From positions 1-64,000 of the forward strand of contig JACRMH010000016.1 of NCBI GenBank assembly GCA_016219545.1: DNA of 64,000 bases, in the 5' to 3' direction. The stretch is from Chloroflexota bacterium (GTDB lineage Bacteria > Chloroflexota > Anaerolineae > Anaerolineales > Villigracilaceae). The notes beneath the pieces are model-generated. The model was not told where the DNA came from. It saw only the letters and a list, made by a program, of their open reading frames with translations, and searched no databases. Position numbers and translations under genes: made by a program. Below are positions 35,095-43,656 of the stretch, piece by piece (the first letter of the stretch is position 1; the number at the start of each line of letters is the position of its first letter).

Positions 35095-37505
35095 ACAGTC
35101 CGCGCTGGAAAAAAATGTTGCGTGACCTGCAAGCCGCGCGCGGTCGCATGGCGATGATGGTGATTGCGATGGCAGTCAGTATTTTTGGTGTTGGCATGAT
35201 CTTGAGCGCGTACACTATTTTAAGCCGCGAGATGAGCCGCAATTATCTTGGCACGAATCCCGCCTCTGCATTCATCGAGTTGGATCGCGTGGATGCTGCG
35301 CTGGTGGAAGCCGTCAGCCAGAGACCAGGCATTTCGGAAGCCGAAGCAGGCTCGTGGGTCACAGCAAGAGCCGAAGTGAATCCGAATGAATGGATGCCAG
35401 TGTTCTTGTTCGTCGTCCCAGATTTTAATGCGGCGCATGTCAGCACGGTCAATCCCGAGGCTGGTGCATATCCGCCGTCAGAATACACCATCCTTTTAGA
35501 GCGTGAAGTCTTGCCGATGTTGAATGTGAAAATTGGAGACGCGCTTGCAATTCAAACACCAAACGGCTCAAAACAGCAGATCCTCATTTCGGGAACGGTG
35601 CATGACCCCGCGCTGGCTCCCGCGTGGCAGGAACAAACAGTATACGGATATATCACACCCGCAACACTGACCACGCTGGGCGAAAGTGAAACACTGCATA
35701 TCCTCAAGGTTGTTGTGAGCGATCAGCGGTATAACATTGCCGCAATCGATTCAACCGTGAGTGAGTTGGCAAGTTGGTTGAAAGGGCAGGGCTATGTTGT
35801 AGACGAGATCCGCATCCCGCCGCCAGGCAAGCATCCGCATCAAAGTCAGATGAGATCCATTTTGATGCTGTTGTTGGTTTTCAGTGTCATGGCTTTAATC
35901 TTGAGCGCCATTCTTACTGCGACAATGATCGGCGGTCTGCTTGCACAGCAGATACGACAAATTGGAATCATGAAAGCCATCGGCGCGCGCTCGAGTCAGA
36001 TTACCAGTTTGTATCTTGCACTGGTTGCGCTCCTCGGAAGCGGCGCGGTTCTGATCGGTCTGCCGCTTGGCATCGTGGCAGGGCGCGCCTTTGCAGGTGT
36101 GGTGGCGAAACTTCTCAACTTGAATATTTACAGCGATGCAGTTTCCGCGTGGGTCTATCTTATTTTATTGTTGATGGGAATTCTGACTCCGCTGCTCGTT
36201 GCGCTGAATCCGATCCTTCGCACGACGCGCATCACGGTTCGGGAATCGATCAACGATTACGGCGTGAGCCTCGAGAAATCCGCTTCGCGCCTACGGGACA
36301 ACTGGTTCAGCCGCATTTTGTCTTTTGACAACACCCTGATCCTTGCCCTGCGCAACACGTTCCGCCGCCGTGGACGTTTACTATTGACATTAAGTCTGCT
36401 ATCAGCCGCTGGTGCGATGTTCATGACGGGCATCAATGTCAAAGCGGGCTGGCAGGCTTATCTCGATCAAGCCGCCGCAGACCGTCACTATGATTTGGAA
36501 ATTCGACTCAATCAGCCTGTTTCAGAGGAGAAAATTTCTTCAGTCGTGGCAGCCATTTCTGGCGTCGAAAAAATTGAGTCATGGAATGTTTCTCCCGCCG
36601 CCCTGGTCCGCACTGATAGTTTGGATATTGTGCGGACATACCCCGATGGCGGTCATGGTAGTTTTTCGCTGCGCTCTGTTCCGCTTGAAACTCAATTGAT
36701 CGCAACGCCGCTGTTGGACGGGCGCTGGTTGCAGGCAGGTGACACAAACGCGGTCGTGTTAAATCAAAACGCAAAAGCGTTATTCCCAACCGCCAAAGTT
36801 GGCGATGATATTCAACTGATGATCGAAGGAAAGGCTGCCACCTTCCGCTTGGTTGGCGTTATCAGACAAATTCTTTCGCCGTCTGCGGCGTATGTTTCAC
36901 CCGCGATGTTTGCCGAAGCGACAGGTCAACCTGTGCAGTCTGTCAATGCCATACGCTTTGTGATGAAGGGACATGATGCACAGATGCTTGCCTCGGTTAC
37001 AAAGGAGATCGAGCGCGCTTTTGCTGCTGAAAATATCGGCGTGAAGGTCGCCATCTCCGAGTCTTTGCTTGGCGAAGCGATCAGCGGACATGTGTACATC
37101 TTCATCTTTGCCCTGATCCTGATCTCGGCGGTGATGGCAGTGGTGGGCGCGCTGGGGTTGACGTCCAGCATGGGGACGAGTGTCATCGAGCGTACTCGTG
37201 AATTCGGAATCATGCGCGCCATCGGCGCGAAATCCAAAACCATTTTGCGGAATGTCATCAGTGAAGGTGTTTTCATTGGGCTGATGAGCTGGATGATCGC
37301 CTTGCCGCTCTCCATTCCGCTGACCTATGGGATTGGCTATCTCGTCGGGTACATGTCGTTCCGCGCGCCACTGCCGTTGACCGTGTCGCTTCCTGGACTC
37401 GTCATTTGGTTGTCGGTGATTATCGCTGGTTCCATCGCGGCGAGCGCGTATCCCGCCCAACAGGCATCACAGTTGACCATTCGAGAGACACTCGCATACA
37501 TCTAA
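35091..37505 (+). CDS. FtsX/MacB-type ABC transporter permease
   Basis: An 804-residue permease with two FtsX domains. Each has the three-helix core ([22 protein letters not shown]..., and the C-terminal [23 protein letters not shown]... block), with large extracytoplasmic regions after the first helix and between the FtsX cores. Helices near 20-40, 255-390, 435-455 and 665-800 are clear. The duplicated architecture resembles LolE-like or YknZ-like permeases of Gram-positive and Chloroflexi transporters. It overlaps the ATPase gene (ATGA). Confidence 0.88.
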   Translation: MNSPRWKKMLRDLQAARGRMAMMVIAMAVSIFGVGMILSAYTILSREMSRNYLGTNPASAFIELDRVDAALVEAVSQRPGISEAEAGSWVTARAEVNPNEWMPVFLFVVPDFNAAHVSTVNPEAGAYPPSEYTILLEREVLPMLNVKIGDALAIQTPNGSKQQILISGTVHDPALAPAWQEQTVYGYITPATLTTLGESETLHILKVVVSDQRYNIAAIDSTVSELASWLKGQGYVVDEIRIPPPGKHPHQSQMRSILMLLLVFSVMALILSAILTATMIGGLLAQQIRQIGIMKAIGARSSQITSLYLALVALLGSGAVLIGLPLGIVAGRAFAGVVAKLLNLNIYSDAVSAWVYLILLLMGILTPLLVALNPILRTTRITVRESINDYGVSLEKSASRLRDNWFSRILSFDNTLILALRNTFRRRGRLLLTLSLLSAAGAMFMTGINVKAGWQAYLDQAAADRHYDLEIRLNQPVSEEKISSVVAAISGVEKIESWNVSPAALVRTDSLDIVRTYPDGGHGSFSLRSVPLETQLIATPLLDGRWLQAGDTNAVVLNQNAKALFPTAKVGDDIQLMIEGKAATFRLVGVIRQILSPSAAYVSPAMFAEATGQPVQSVNAIRFVMKGHDAQMLASVTKEIERAFAAENIGVKVAISESLLGEAISGHVYIFIFALILISAVMAVVGALGLTSSMGTSVIERTREFGIMRAIGAKSKTILRNVISEGVFIGLMSWMIALPLSIPLTYGIGYLVGYMSFRAPLPLTVSLPGLVIWLSVIIAGSIAASAYPAQQASQLTIRETLAYI

Positions 37506-37519
37506 AAGGGAAAACCAAA

Positions 37520-37645
37520 ATGAAAAAGAAAATTATTACCGCCCTGATCGTGATCGTTGTTGCCGCCTTATTGTTTTGGGTCGCCAGCCTGCTAGCGACC
37601 AACCTCAATATCACCGACCTCTTGAAGCAGCTCCACGGTGGTTGA
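37520..37645 (+). CDS. Small membrane protein (41 residues)
   Basis: MKKKIITALIVIVVAALLFW begins a single transmembrane segment with a positively charged cytoplasmic end and a short outer tail (LNITDLLKQLHGG). A purine-rich AAAGGGAAAA precedes the ATG. It follows the permease gene by 14 bases. It could be an accessory subunit of the transporter. Confidence 0.65.
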   Translation: MKKKIITALIVIVVAALLFWVASLLATNLNITDLLKQLHGG

Positions 37646-37679
37646 TTAAAAAACTGATAAAAATCAAAAGGAGAAAAGA

Positions 37680-37841
37680 ATGACAAGAAAAATTATTGGA
37701 ACGGTGTTGCTTGTGATCGGCGTCCTGGGATGTATTGTGCTGCTTACCTATGGTGGACCAGTCCTCCCGCATATTGTTGGTCCCATTGTTGTTACTGCCA
37801 TCGGCTTGGTGGTTTTCTTTTACAAGGGAAAAGCCAGGTAA
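37680..37841 (+). CDS. Small membrane protein (53 residues)
   Basis: Two short hydrophobic segments (IIGTVLLVIGVLGCIVLLTY and HIVGPIVVTAIGLVVFFY) with a KGKAR tail. AAAGGAG lies six bases before the ATG, a strong site for so short a gene. It is last in the tetR-controlled operon and followed by a terminator. Confidence 0.7.
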   Translation: MTRKIIGTVLLVIGVLGCIVLLTYGGPVLPHIVGPIVVTAIGLVVFFYKGKAR

Positions 37842-37860
37842 AAAATTCCTTGGCTTAAAA

Positions 37861-37897
37861 AAAGAGACGATCGCCTGCGAAGTGATTGTCTCTTTTT
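37861..37897 (+). terminator. Rho-independent terminator of the ABC transporter operon
   Basis: AAAGAGACGATCGC pairs with GTGATTGTCTCTTT across a six-base loop, followed by a T-run. Confidence 0.85.
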
Positions 37898-37918
37898 ATA
37901 TGGTGACCTATTTTCTTC

Positions 37919-37995
37919 TCGCTTCCTACGCCTTCACCAACAACTCTTTCGCCACATTCGGGTTGGCTTTGCCTTTGGTGGTGCGGGCGACTTGT
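37919..37995 (-). pseudogene. Duplicated 3'-end fragment of gatB (copy B)
   Basis: About 77 bases closely matching 38441-38517 of gatB. In frame it reads [22 protein letters not shown] then stop. It begins eight bases after the stop of the 140-residue hypothetical gene. Confidence 0.85.
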
Positions 37996-38002
37996 GAAAA
38001 AA

Positions 38003-38425
38003 TTATGGTTGTGAAAAACGTTTTCGAAATCCCTTGCCAATTTTATTCTCAATGGTGTTTAGCAAATCTTCGTTATTAAAATGCCCCTCAAGCAATTTAG
38101 TGCAATATTTTTTGAGAAGCTCGCTTATTCTTTTTACTTGCGAATCGATATCTAATTCAAAATCATAAGCTTCGAGATTAGGCGCATAAGCTTCAAGAAT
38201 AATGGACCATTCAAGCCAATCTTTTCTATCCTGCTGGCTTTTGCCAATTTTTATTAAAACTTGCCCTCTGTCTAAAGCTATTTCTATGCCTGTGGTCTCA
38301 GACATAAAGTGATAATAGCCATTTCCCATTGCACTTATATTGATTTCTTCTTTTTCGATTATGGAAAATCCATATTCATTTAAAAAGCCAAAATAATTGT
38401 TTATTGCATTTGGAAACGGATACAT
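38003..38425 (-). CDS. Hypothetical protein inserted behind gatB
   Basis: A 140-residue protein of unknown function. It is acidic and aromatic in the first half (FGFLNEYGFSIIEKEE, ISAMGNGYYHFMSETTGIEIALDRGQVLIKIG) with a helical C-terminus (VKRISELLKKYCTKLLEG) and a basic end. The pattern resembles small cytosolic proteins found beside contact-dependent or phage-derived immunity genes, but I cannot assign it. It starts seven bases after the gatB stop with no clear Shine-Dalgarno. It is bracketed by the genuine gatB 3' end and copy B. Its composition is more AT-rich than gatB. Likely acquired. Confidence 0.6.
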   Translation of the reverse strand: MYPFPNAINNYFGFLNEYGFSIIEKEEINISAMGNGYYHFMSETTGIEIALDRGQVLIKIGKSQQDRKDWLEWSIILEAYAPNLEAYDFELDIDSQVKRISELLKKYCTKLLEGHFNNEDLLNTIENKIGKGFRKRFSQP

Positions 38426-38432
38426 ATAATTA

Positions 38433-39881
38433 TCAACGCCTTTCTTCCAACGCCTTCACTAACAACTCTTTCGCCACATTCGGGTCCGCCTTGCCTTTGG
38501 TGGCGCGGGCGACTTGTCCCATGAGCCATTGGATGATGGTCTCTTTGCCAGCGAGGAATTGTTCCATTTCTTTAGGGTTGTCGCTCAGAACTTTTTCGAT
38601 GGCTTCCTGAATGAATCCCGTATCTGAAACTTGCGCGAGATTTTTATCTTTGACGATTTGTGCGGGGTCGCCGCCGTTCTTGAATAGCTCATTCAGAACG
38701 ACCTTACCCGCGTTCCCGCTGATGGTTTTATCTGTGACCATGTCAATCAGTTGCGCGAATTTCTCGGCGGGCAAATTAATTTCTTCCAGTGCCAATCCTG
38801 AATCATTCATGTAACGCATGAACTCGCCCGCGATCCACGAGTGGATTGTCTTTGCAGAACTCTTGGAGCTTGTGACAATGCTCTCGAAGTAGTTAGCAAG
38901 AGTCTGCTCGGAGGTAAGCAACTGCGCTTCGGACGGAGTCAGTTTGAAGTCCGAAATGAAGCGAGCTGTTTTTGCGTCGGGTAATTCGGGTAGTTGATTC
39001 TTGATCGAGTCGATCCACGCGCGGTCAAGTTGCAGCGGAGGCAGGTCGGGCTCGGGGAAGTAACGATAATCGTGCGCGTCTTCCTTGCCGCGCTGTGAAA
39101 CGGTCACGCCGCGCGCTTCATCCCAGCCCAAAGTTTCCTGCACCACTTCGCCGCCGTTTTCATAGACTTTGATTTGGCGTTCGATCTCATACGCAGACGC
39201 GCGAGTCAGCGCGCGGAAGCTGTTGAGATTTTTGATCTCGGTTCTTGTTCTTAACTCGGAGCTGCCACTGGGTCTGACGGAGACATTCGCCTCGAAACGC
39301 AGGACGCCCTTTTCCATGTCACCAGAGTTGACGCCGAGATAGCGCAGGATGGCGCGAATTTTTGTCGCGTACGAAAGCGCGGCTTCCACGGAACGCATAT
39401 CAGGCTCGGAGACGATTTCGAGAAGCGGCACGCCTGCGCGGTTGAAGTCCACAAGAGCATAGTTTTTTTCATGCGATAACTTGGCGGTATCTTCTTCGAT
39501 ATGCACACGACGAATTACAACACGCAGTGGATTCTCTGTATCATCTAAAACATCCAGATAGCCTTTGGATGCAATGGGCAATTCATATTGCGAGATTTGA
39601 TAACCCTTGGGCAGGTCGGGATAAAAATAATTTTTGCGCGCAAAAGTGTTGAACTCGTTGATGGAACAATTTAAAGCCAAGCCAACCAACGTGGCTTGTT
39701 CAATTGCTTTTTTGTTGAGGACAGGCATGGCGCCAGGCAAGCCCGTGCAAACGGGACAAATAAAAGTGTTCGGCTCTGGCGCGTTGGAATAATCTGCTGA
39801 GCAGGAGCAGAACATCTTTGAGTTGGTCTGCAACTCAGCGTGGATTTCAAGTCCGATGACGGGTTCGTAAGTTAGTTTCAT
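38433..39881 (-). CDS. gatB: Aspartyl/glutamyl-tRNA amidotransferase subunit B
   Basis: A 482-residue GatB: kinase-like cradle domain with [36 protein letters not shown] (zinc-site Cys pairs CSC and CPVC), the [16 protein letters not shown] segment, and a helical YqeY-like C-terminal domain. With GatA and GatC it converts Glu-tRNA(Gln) and Asp-tRNA(Asn) to the amide forms. It is separated from gatA and gatC by a plus-strand DinB gene and lies behind the phosphatase and HIT genes in one minus-strand run. Its last 75 bases are present twice more nearby. Confidence 0.95.
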   Translation of the reverse strand: MKLTYEPVIGLEIHAELQTNSKMFCSCSADYSNAPEPNTFICPVCTGLPGAMPVLNKKAIEQATLVGLALNCSINEFNTFARKNYFYPDLPKGYQISQYELPIASKGYLDVLDDTENPLRVVIRRVHIEEDTAKLSHEKNYALVDFNRAGVPLLEIVSEPDMRSVEAALSYATKIRAILRYLGVNSGDMEKGVLRFEANVSVRPSGSSELRTRTEIKNLNSFRALTRASAYEIERQIKVYENGGEVVQETLGWDEARGVTVSQRGKEDAHDYRYFPEPDLPPLQLDRAWIDSIKNQLPELPDAKTARFISDFKLTPSEAQLLTSEQTLANYFESIVTSSKSSAKTIHSWIAGEFMRYMNDSGLALEEINLPAEKFAQLIDMVTDKTISGNAGKVVLNELFKNGGDPAQIVKDKNLAQVSDTGFIQEAIEKVLSDNPKEMEQFLAGKETIIQWLMGQVARATKGKADPNVAKELLVKALEERR

Positions 39882-39887
39882 AGTTGA

Positions 39888-40364
39888 TTAGTCTTGTAGT
39901 TGGATAGTTGCAAGGTGTTTTTTGATTTTCTCTGTGTGTATAGCCCGCTCACTGACTGACATGGATACTCCTTGCGTTGCGTAATAATTATCGCCCTTAT
40001 AGCGCGGGGTTACATGCAGATGATAATGCCAGACATCCTGACCTCCGCTTGGTTCGTTATGTTGGCGGGTTGAAACACCGTCACAGGCATAAATTAGTTT
40101 CATTGTCAACGCCAGCATTTTAGCTACTCGGTGAATATTTTGAGCATAACTTAATGGTAAGTCATAGATATTTTCAAAATGCTTATTTGGGACAACGATC
40201 GTGTTACCGTGATTGTTCTTCCATTGTAATGAGCTCACAAAGGCAGTGACTGAGTCATTGTGATAAACAATATCGCTTTGAACGGAATGGACTTGCTCAT
40301 TTCCTAAGCCCGCAATAAGAAGGCAGAATGGGCAGGTGTAATTTTCAGGAGCATGGTTATACAT
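39888..40364 (-). CDS. HIT family nucleotide hydrolase/transferase
   Basis: A 158-residue histidine-triad protein with catalytic HYHLHVTPR (H-x-H-x-H) and two N-terminal cysteines (CPFC) that may bind zinc. HIT proteins hydrolyse nucleoside phosphoramidates or dinucleotides. I chose the ATG at 40364 (MYNHAPENYTC), which overlaps the phosphatase gene by eight bases; a TTG at 40394 would overlap by 38. It lies six bases before gatB. Confidence 0.83.
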   Translation of the reverse strand: MYNHAPENYTCPFCLLIAGLGNEQVHSVQSDIVYHNDSVTAFVSSLQWKNNHGNTIVVPNKHFENIYDLPLSYAQNIHRVAKMLALTMKLIYACDGVSTRQHNEPSGGQDVWHYHLHVTPRYKGDNYYATQGVSMSVSERAIHTEKIKKHLATIQLQD

Positions 40365-41070
40365 TTTTTGAATATCCGTTGCCAGATGAATCAATCAACT
40401 TTGTTCGAATTGAGTCGAGGTCAGTTTGACTCAATCCGCCTGCGAGGAGGTATTTTTCAATATCAAGAGATGCAAGGGTGGAGAGGATAACCTCGCGGGT
40501 GGTGGTATGTTCACGTGCAAGAAATTCCTCACGTTCGGGGTCAACACTTAATTCGTAATCGGTGACAATGTCATCTGGGGAAGCGCCAGCGAGCGCAAGT
40601 AGTAACAAGGAGATGATCCCAGTTCGGTCGTGTCCGCGCTTGCAATGGAATAGGACTCCGCCGGGTTGGGCCTGTGCAATAGCCCTGATCACGGCAACAT
40701 GCCGTTCTGGCCAGCGTTGAAGTGCATCACGAAAGTAAAGGGGCGTACACCATAAGTCGGTTTCAACCCATTGTTTTATAAATTCAACGTCGGTAAAGTC
40801 CTCTATGGCTGCTTCGATGCTCGTGATGCCAGCCAGTCGCGGGGTGGTATCGAGATAGTCTGCTTCAACCAGCCCATGCGTACGTAAAGAAATAATGGTA
40901 CGAATGCCGTGTTCGTAAAGCTGTGACCAGCCGTCCGCAGTGAGTTTGGCAGGATGATCCGAGCGGACTACTGCACCCCAACGGGTTTTGTGACCAGTGG
41001 AGGTAGTCAAGCCGCCAAGATCGCGGACGTTGTTACAGCCATCCCAGGTGAGAACTCGATCTATAGTCAT
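40357..41070 (-). CDS. Tyrosine phosphatase family protein
   Basis: A 237-residue protein with the N-terminal NVRDLGG motif of the Tyr_phosphatase3/Siw14-like group and a catalytic P-loop HCKRGHDRTG (C-x5-R, here with H-D before R-T-G). These enzymes dephosphorylate phosphotyrosine, phosphoinositides or polyphosphates. It is first in a minus-strand run with the HIT and gatB genes and divergent from the DinB gene. Confidence 0.85.
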   Translation of the reverse strand: MTIDRVLTWDGCNNVRDLGGLTTSTGHKTRWGAVVRSDHPAKLTADGWSQLYEHGIRTIISLRTHGLVEADYLDTTPRLAGITSIEAAIEDFTDVEFIKQWVETDLWCTPLYFRDALQRWPERHVAVIRAIAQAQPGGVLFHCKRGHDRTGIISLLLLALAGASPDDIVTDYELSVDPEREEFLAREHTTTREVILSTLASLDIEKYLLAGGLSQTDLDSIRTKLIDSSGNGYSKNV

Positions 41071-41097
41071 TTGCTTCCTCCAAAGGATATCTCGTGG

Positions 41098-41127
41098 TTG
41101 ATTTTGTTAGAACGCCTGCACTATAAT
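41098..41127 (+). promoter_or_regulatory. Promoter for the DinB gene at 41.2 kb
   Basis: TTGATT, 18 bases, TATAAT, followed by AAAAAGGAG about ten bases before the start codon. Confidence 0.55.
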
Positions 41128-41160
41128 ATTTCAATCTCATAAAAAGGAGCAAACTTTAAT

Positions 41161-41649
41161 ATGAACGCAAATGCCTTTCGCCATTTTTACAATTATCACT
41201 TTGCCGAAAACCGCAAGATATGGGAGCATGTCGCTTCACTATCCTTTGAGCAGTTCGCCCAGCCAGTGGATTACTCTCATGGTGCCGTTCGGGACCAGAT
41301 CGTTCATCTTCTGGACGTGGAAGATGTATGGTTCAGTGAACTACGCGGCATCGAACCTTCCGAACCGCTTCCTTCCACTAATATTGATGATCGAGATTCC
41401 ATTCGCGCACATTGGGATAAGGTGGAGCAAAATATTCGCGCGTACCTTGCCGAGTTACAAGATGAGATGTTGTTTTCTAAACCGATAAAAGAGCCAGAAG
41501 AAGATAAAGATCTTATCGTCTGGCAGGTGCTACTCCATGTTGCTAATCATGCCACCGATCATCGTGCGCAACTCCTCAGGGTGTTGCATGATCTGGGTGT
41601 GGAGACGAAATCTCAAGATTACATTTTCTATGTATATGAAAACCCGTAA
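41161..41649 (+). CDS. DinB/YfiT-like metal-dependent protein
   Basis: A 162-residue four-helix-bundle protein of the DinB family. Metal ligands are the His in IVHLLDVEDVWF and the paired HVANHATDHRAQ near the end. The family includes thiol S-transferases; this member's substrate is unknown. It is the only plus-strand gene between gatA and gatB. Three DinB-family genes occur in the window. Confidence 0.85.
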   Translation: MNANAFRHFYNYHFAENRKIWEHVASLSFEQFAQPVDYSHGAVRDQIVHLLDVEDVWFSELRGIEPSEPLPSTNIDDRDSIRAHWDKVEQNIRAYLAELQDEMLFSKPIKEPEEDKDLIVWQVLLHVANHATDHRAQLLRVLHDLGVETKSQDYIFYVYENP

Positions 41650-41695
41650 ATATCTTTTTGCGTGTAAGCCTAATTTGTGAGGAGGCTTTCCGCGA

Positions 41696-43156
41696 TCACA
41701 ATTTAGGCAGTTGCTTGTGCCAGTCTGTGACCTGTTGATAGGCATGACCGACCTGGAATAAAGTCTGCTCGTCCAAATGCTTGCCGATGAGCTGCATCCC
41801 GACGGGCATGTTGTTCGAGAAGCCAGCAGGCAAGGCAAGGGCTGGGACTCCTGCGGGATTTGTGGCGACGACGTAAATGTCGGAGAGATACATTTCGAGC
41901 GGATCGTTTGTCTTCTCGCCAAGTTTGAATGCCGTGGTGGGGCAGGTGGGGGCGAGGAGAATGTCAACGGAGGCAAGAGCAGTTTCAAAGTCACGACGAA
42001 GAAGCGTGCGGACTTTCTGAGCTTTGAGATAGTACGCGTCATAATATCCCGCTGACAGAGCATACGCCCCAAGCATGATCCTGCGTTTGACTTCATCGCC
42101 GAATCCTTCGTGACGAGTTTGTAAATAAATATCGATCACGTCTTTTGCATTTTCTGAAATGGAGAGACCAAAGCGCGTGCCGTCGAAGCGCGCAAGATTT
42201 GAACTGGCTTCGGCGAAAAGCAAAAGATAGTAAACGGGCAGCGCGTATTGGGTGTTGGGCAGTGAGACTTCTTGAATCTTCATGCCGAGTTTTTCATACG
42301 TGCGGATGGCTTCCTGAATGGAACTTTCCACTCCTGCTTCCATGCCCGATACAAAATATTCTTTTGGAATCCCGATGGTCATGCCTTTGACGGACTTCTC
42401 GATGCTTTGATGGTATTGCGGAACGGGCGAGTTGAAAGTTGTGCTGTCGCATTCATCGTGACCTGCAATGGCTTTGAGCACGGTGGCGCAATCGTAAACA
42501 TCGCGCGTCATCGGACCGATGCAGTCGAATGAAGAGACGAGCGAGATGAGACCGTAACGTGAGACGCGACCATACGTTGGCTTGATGCCTGTGACGTTGC
42601 AAAAGCCCGCAGGCATGCGGACCGATCCGCCCGTGTCTTCGCCGATTGTGAAGGATGCCAACCCCGCAGACATGGCGGCGGCGGAGCCTCCGCTTGAACC
42701 ACCTGGGATGCGATCCAAATCCCAGGGATTGTGCGTGTTGAAGAGCGCGGAATTTTCACAGGATGAACCCATGCCGAATTCATCCATGTTTGTTTTGCCG
42801 ATCAACACTGCGCCCGTGTCCGCGAGTTTGTTTGTGACGGTGGCGTTGTATTGCGGAACGTAATTTTCAAGAATTTTCGATGAGCAAGTGGTGCGGACTC
42901 CGCGCGTGGAGATGCAATCTTTCATCGCAAAGGTAATGCCTGTGAGGGGAGTGACATTCTCGCCTTTGGCGATGCGCTCGTCGGCTTGTTTGGCTTGTTC
43001 GAGTGCCAAGTCATCGGTAATGGTGACGTAGGATTTTATCTTCGGGTCAATTTCGTGGGCGCGTTGAAGAGTCGCCTGAGTCAGTTCGACGGAAGATAGT
43101 TGCTTGGTAATTAGTAATTGGTGTGTTTCGCGGATGGTTAAGTTTGTTAGTTGCAT
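41696..43156 (-). CDS. gatA: Aspartyl/glutamyl-tRNA amidotransferase subunit A
   Basis: A 486-residue amidase-signature enzyme with the Lys in FAMKDCI, the serine pair in GGSSGGSAAAMSAGL, and the nucleophile region GEDTGGSVRMPAGFCN. It releases ammonia from glutamine for GatB. It is downstream of gatC, with a CACGAAGG repeat between. Confidence 0.96.
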   Translation of the reverse strand: MQLTNLTIRETHQLLITKQLSSVELTQATLQRAHEIDPKIKSYVTITDDLALEQAKQADERIAKGENVTPLTGITFAMKDCISTRGVRTTCSSKILENYVPQYNATVTNKLADTGAVLIGKTNMDEFGMGSSCENSALFNTHNPWDLDRIPGGSSGGSAAAMSAGLASFTIGEDTGGSVRMPAGFCNVTGIKPTYGRVSRYGLISLVSSFDCIGPMTRDVYDCATVLKAIAGHDECDSTTFNSPVPQYHQSIEKSVKGMTIGIPKEYFVSGMEAGVESSIQEAIRTYEKLGMKIQEVSLPNTQYALPVYYLLLFAEASSNLARFDGTRFGLSISENAKDVIDIYLQTRHEGFGDEVKRRIMLGAYALSAGYYDAYYLKAQKVRTLLRRDFETALASVDILLAPTCPTTAFKLGEKTNDPLEMYLSDIYVVATNPAGVPALALPAGFSNNMPVGMQLIGKHLDEQTLFQVGHAYQQVTDWHKQLPKL

Positions 43157-43168
43157 AAAAAACCTTTA

Positions 43169-43242
43169 ACCACGAAGGGTCACGAAGGAGCACGAAGGAA
43201 AAGCTTTTAAACCTTTGTGACCCTTTGTTACCTTTGTGGTGA
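43169..43242. repeat. CACGAAGG-type inverted repeat (copy 1)
   Basis: The left arm is a run of CACGAAGG-like units and the right arm a run of CCTTTGTG-like units, meeting at CTTTT. It lies between gatC and gatA. Confidence 0.7.
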
Positions 43243-43247
43243 AAAAA

Positions 43248-43547
43248 TTACTCATCGCCTAAGACAGTTGGCACTTTGACATATCCGCGTTCGGATTGGG
43301 GTGCGTTCTTGAGAAATTCTTCGCGGCTCATGGAGGGTTTGGCTACATCTTCACGCAAGACATTTGTGTTGTTGGTGATATCTGACGCAGGCGGGACGTT
43401 TTCCGTGTCCACTTCGTTGAGCATTTTGAAGTATTCGATGATGGAAGAGAATTGCGGACTGAACTTTTGCGCTTCTTCTTCCGAGATTCCAATCCGCACG
43501 AGGTGGGCTACGTGCTTGACCATGTTGGTGTCTATTTTATTTGTCAT
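43248..43547 (-). CDS. gatC: Aspartyl/glutamyl-tRNA amidotransferase subunit C
   Basis: A 99-residue GatC with the usual helix start VKHVAHLVRIGISEEE, the LNEVDTENVPPASDIT turn and LREDVAKPSMSREEFLKNAP tail that wraps GatA. The ATG at 43547 is used; the longer frame runs into a repeat. It follows aspS on the same strand. Confidence 0.93.
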   Translation of the reverse strand: MTNKIDTNMVKHVAHLVRIGISEEEAQKFSPQFSSIIEYFKMLNEVDTENVPPASDITNNTNVLREDVAKPSMSREEFLKNAPQSERGYVKVPTVLGDE

Positions 43548-43557
43548 AATCACCATC

Positions 43558-43656
43558 CATGTCATTGCGAGGGCGATGCTCTTTCGCCCGAAGCAATCTC
43601 ATTACGAATTGGGGATTGCTTCGTCGCAAAGAGCAAAGGCGCTCCTCGCAATGACA
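43558..43656. repeat. Dispersed inverted repeat, family A (copy 2)
   Basis: CATGTCATTGCGAGG and CCTCGCAATGACAT ends, inner GAAGCAATCTC and GGGATTGCTTCGTCG arms. It fills the aspS-gatC gap exactly up to the aspS stop. Confidence 0.75.

Noticed and set aside
33531..38520. Prophage or integrative element with integrase around gatB
   Set aside because: No integrase, transposase or phage gene is visible between the gatB copies; only the repeat pattern remains.
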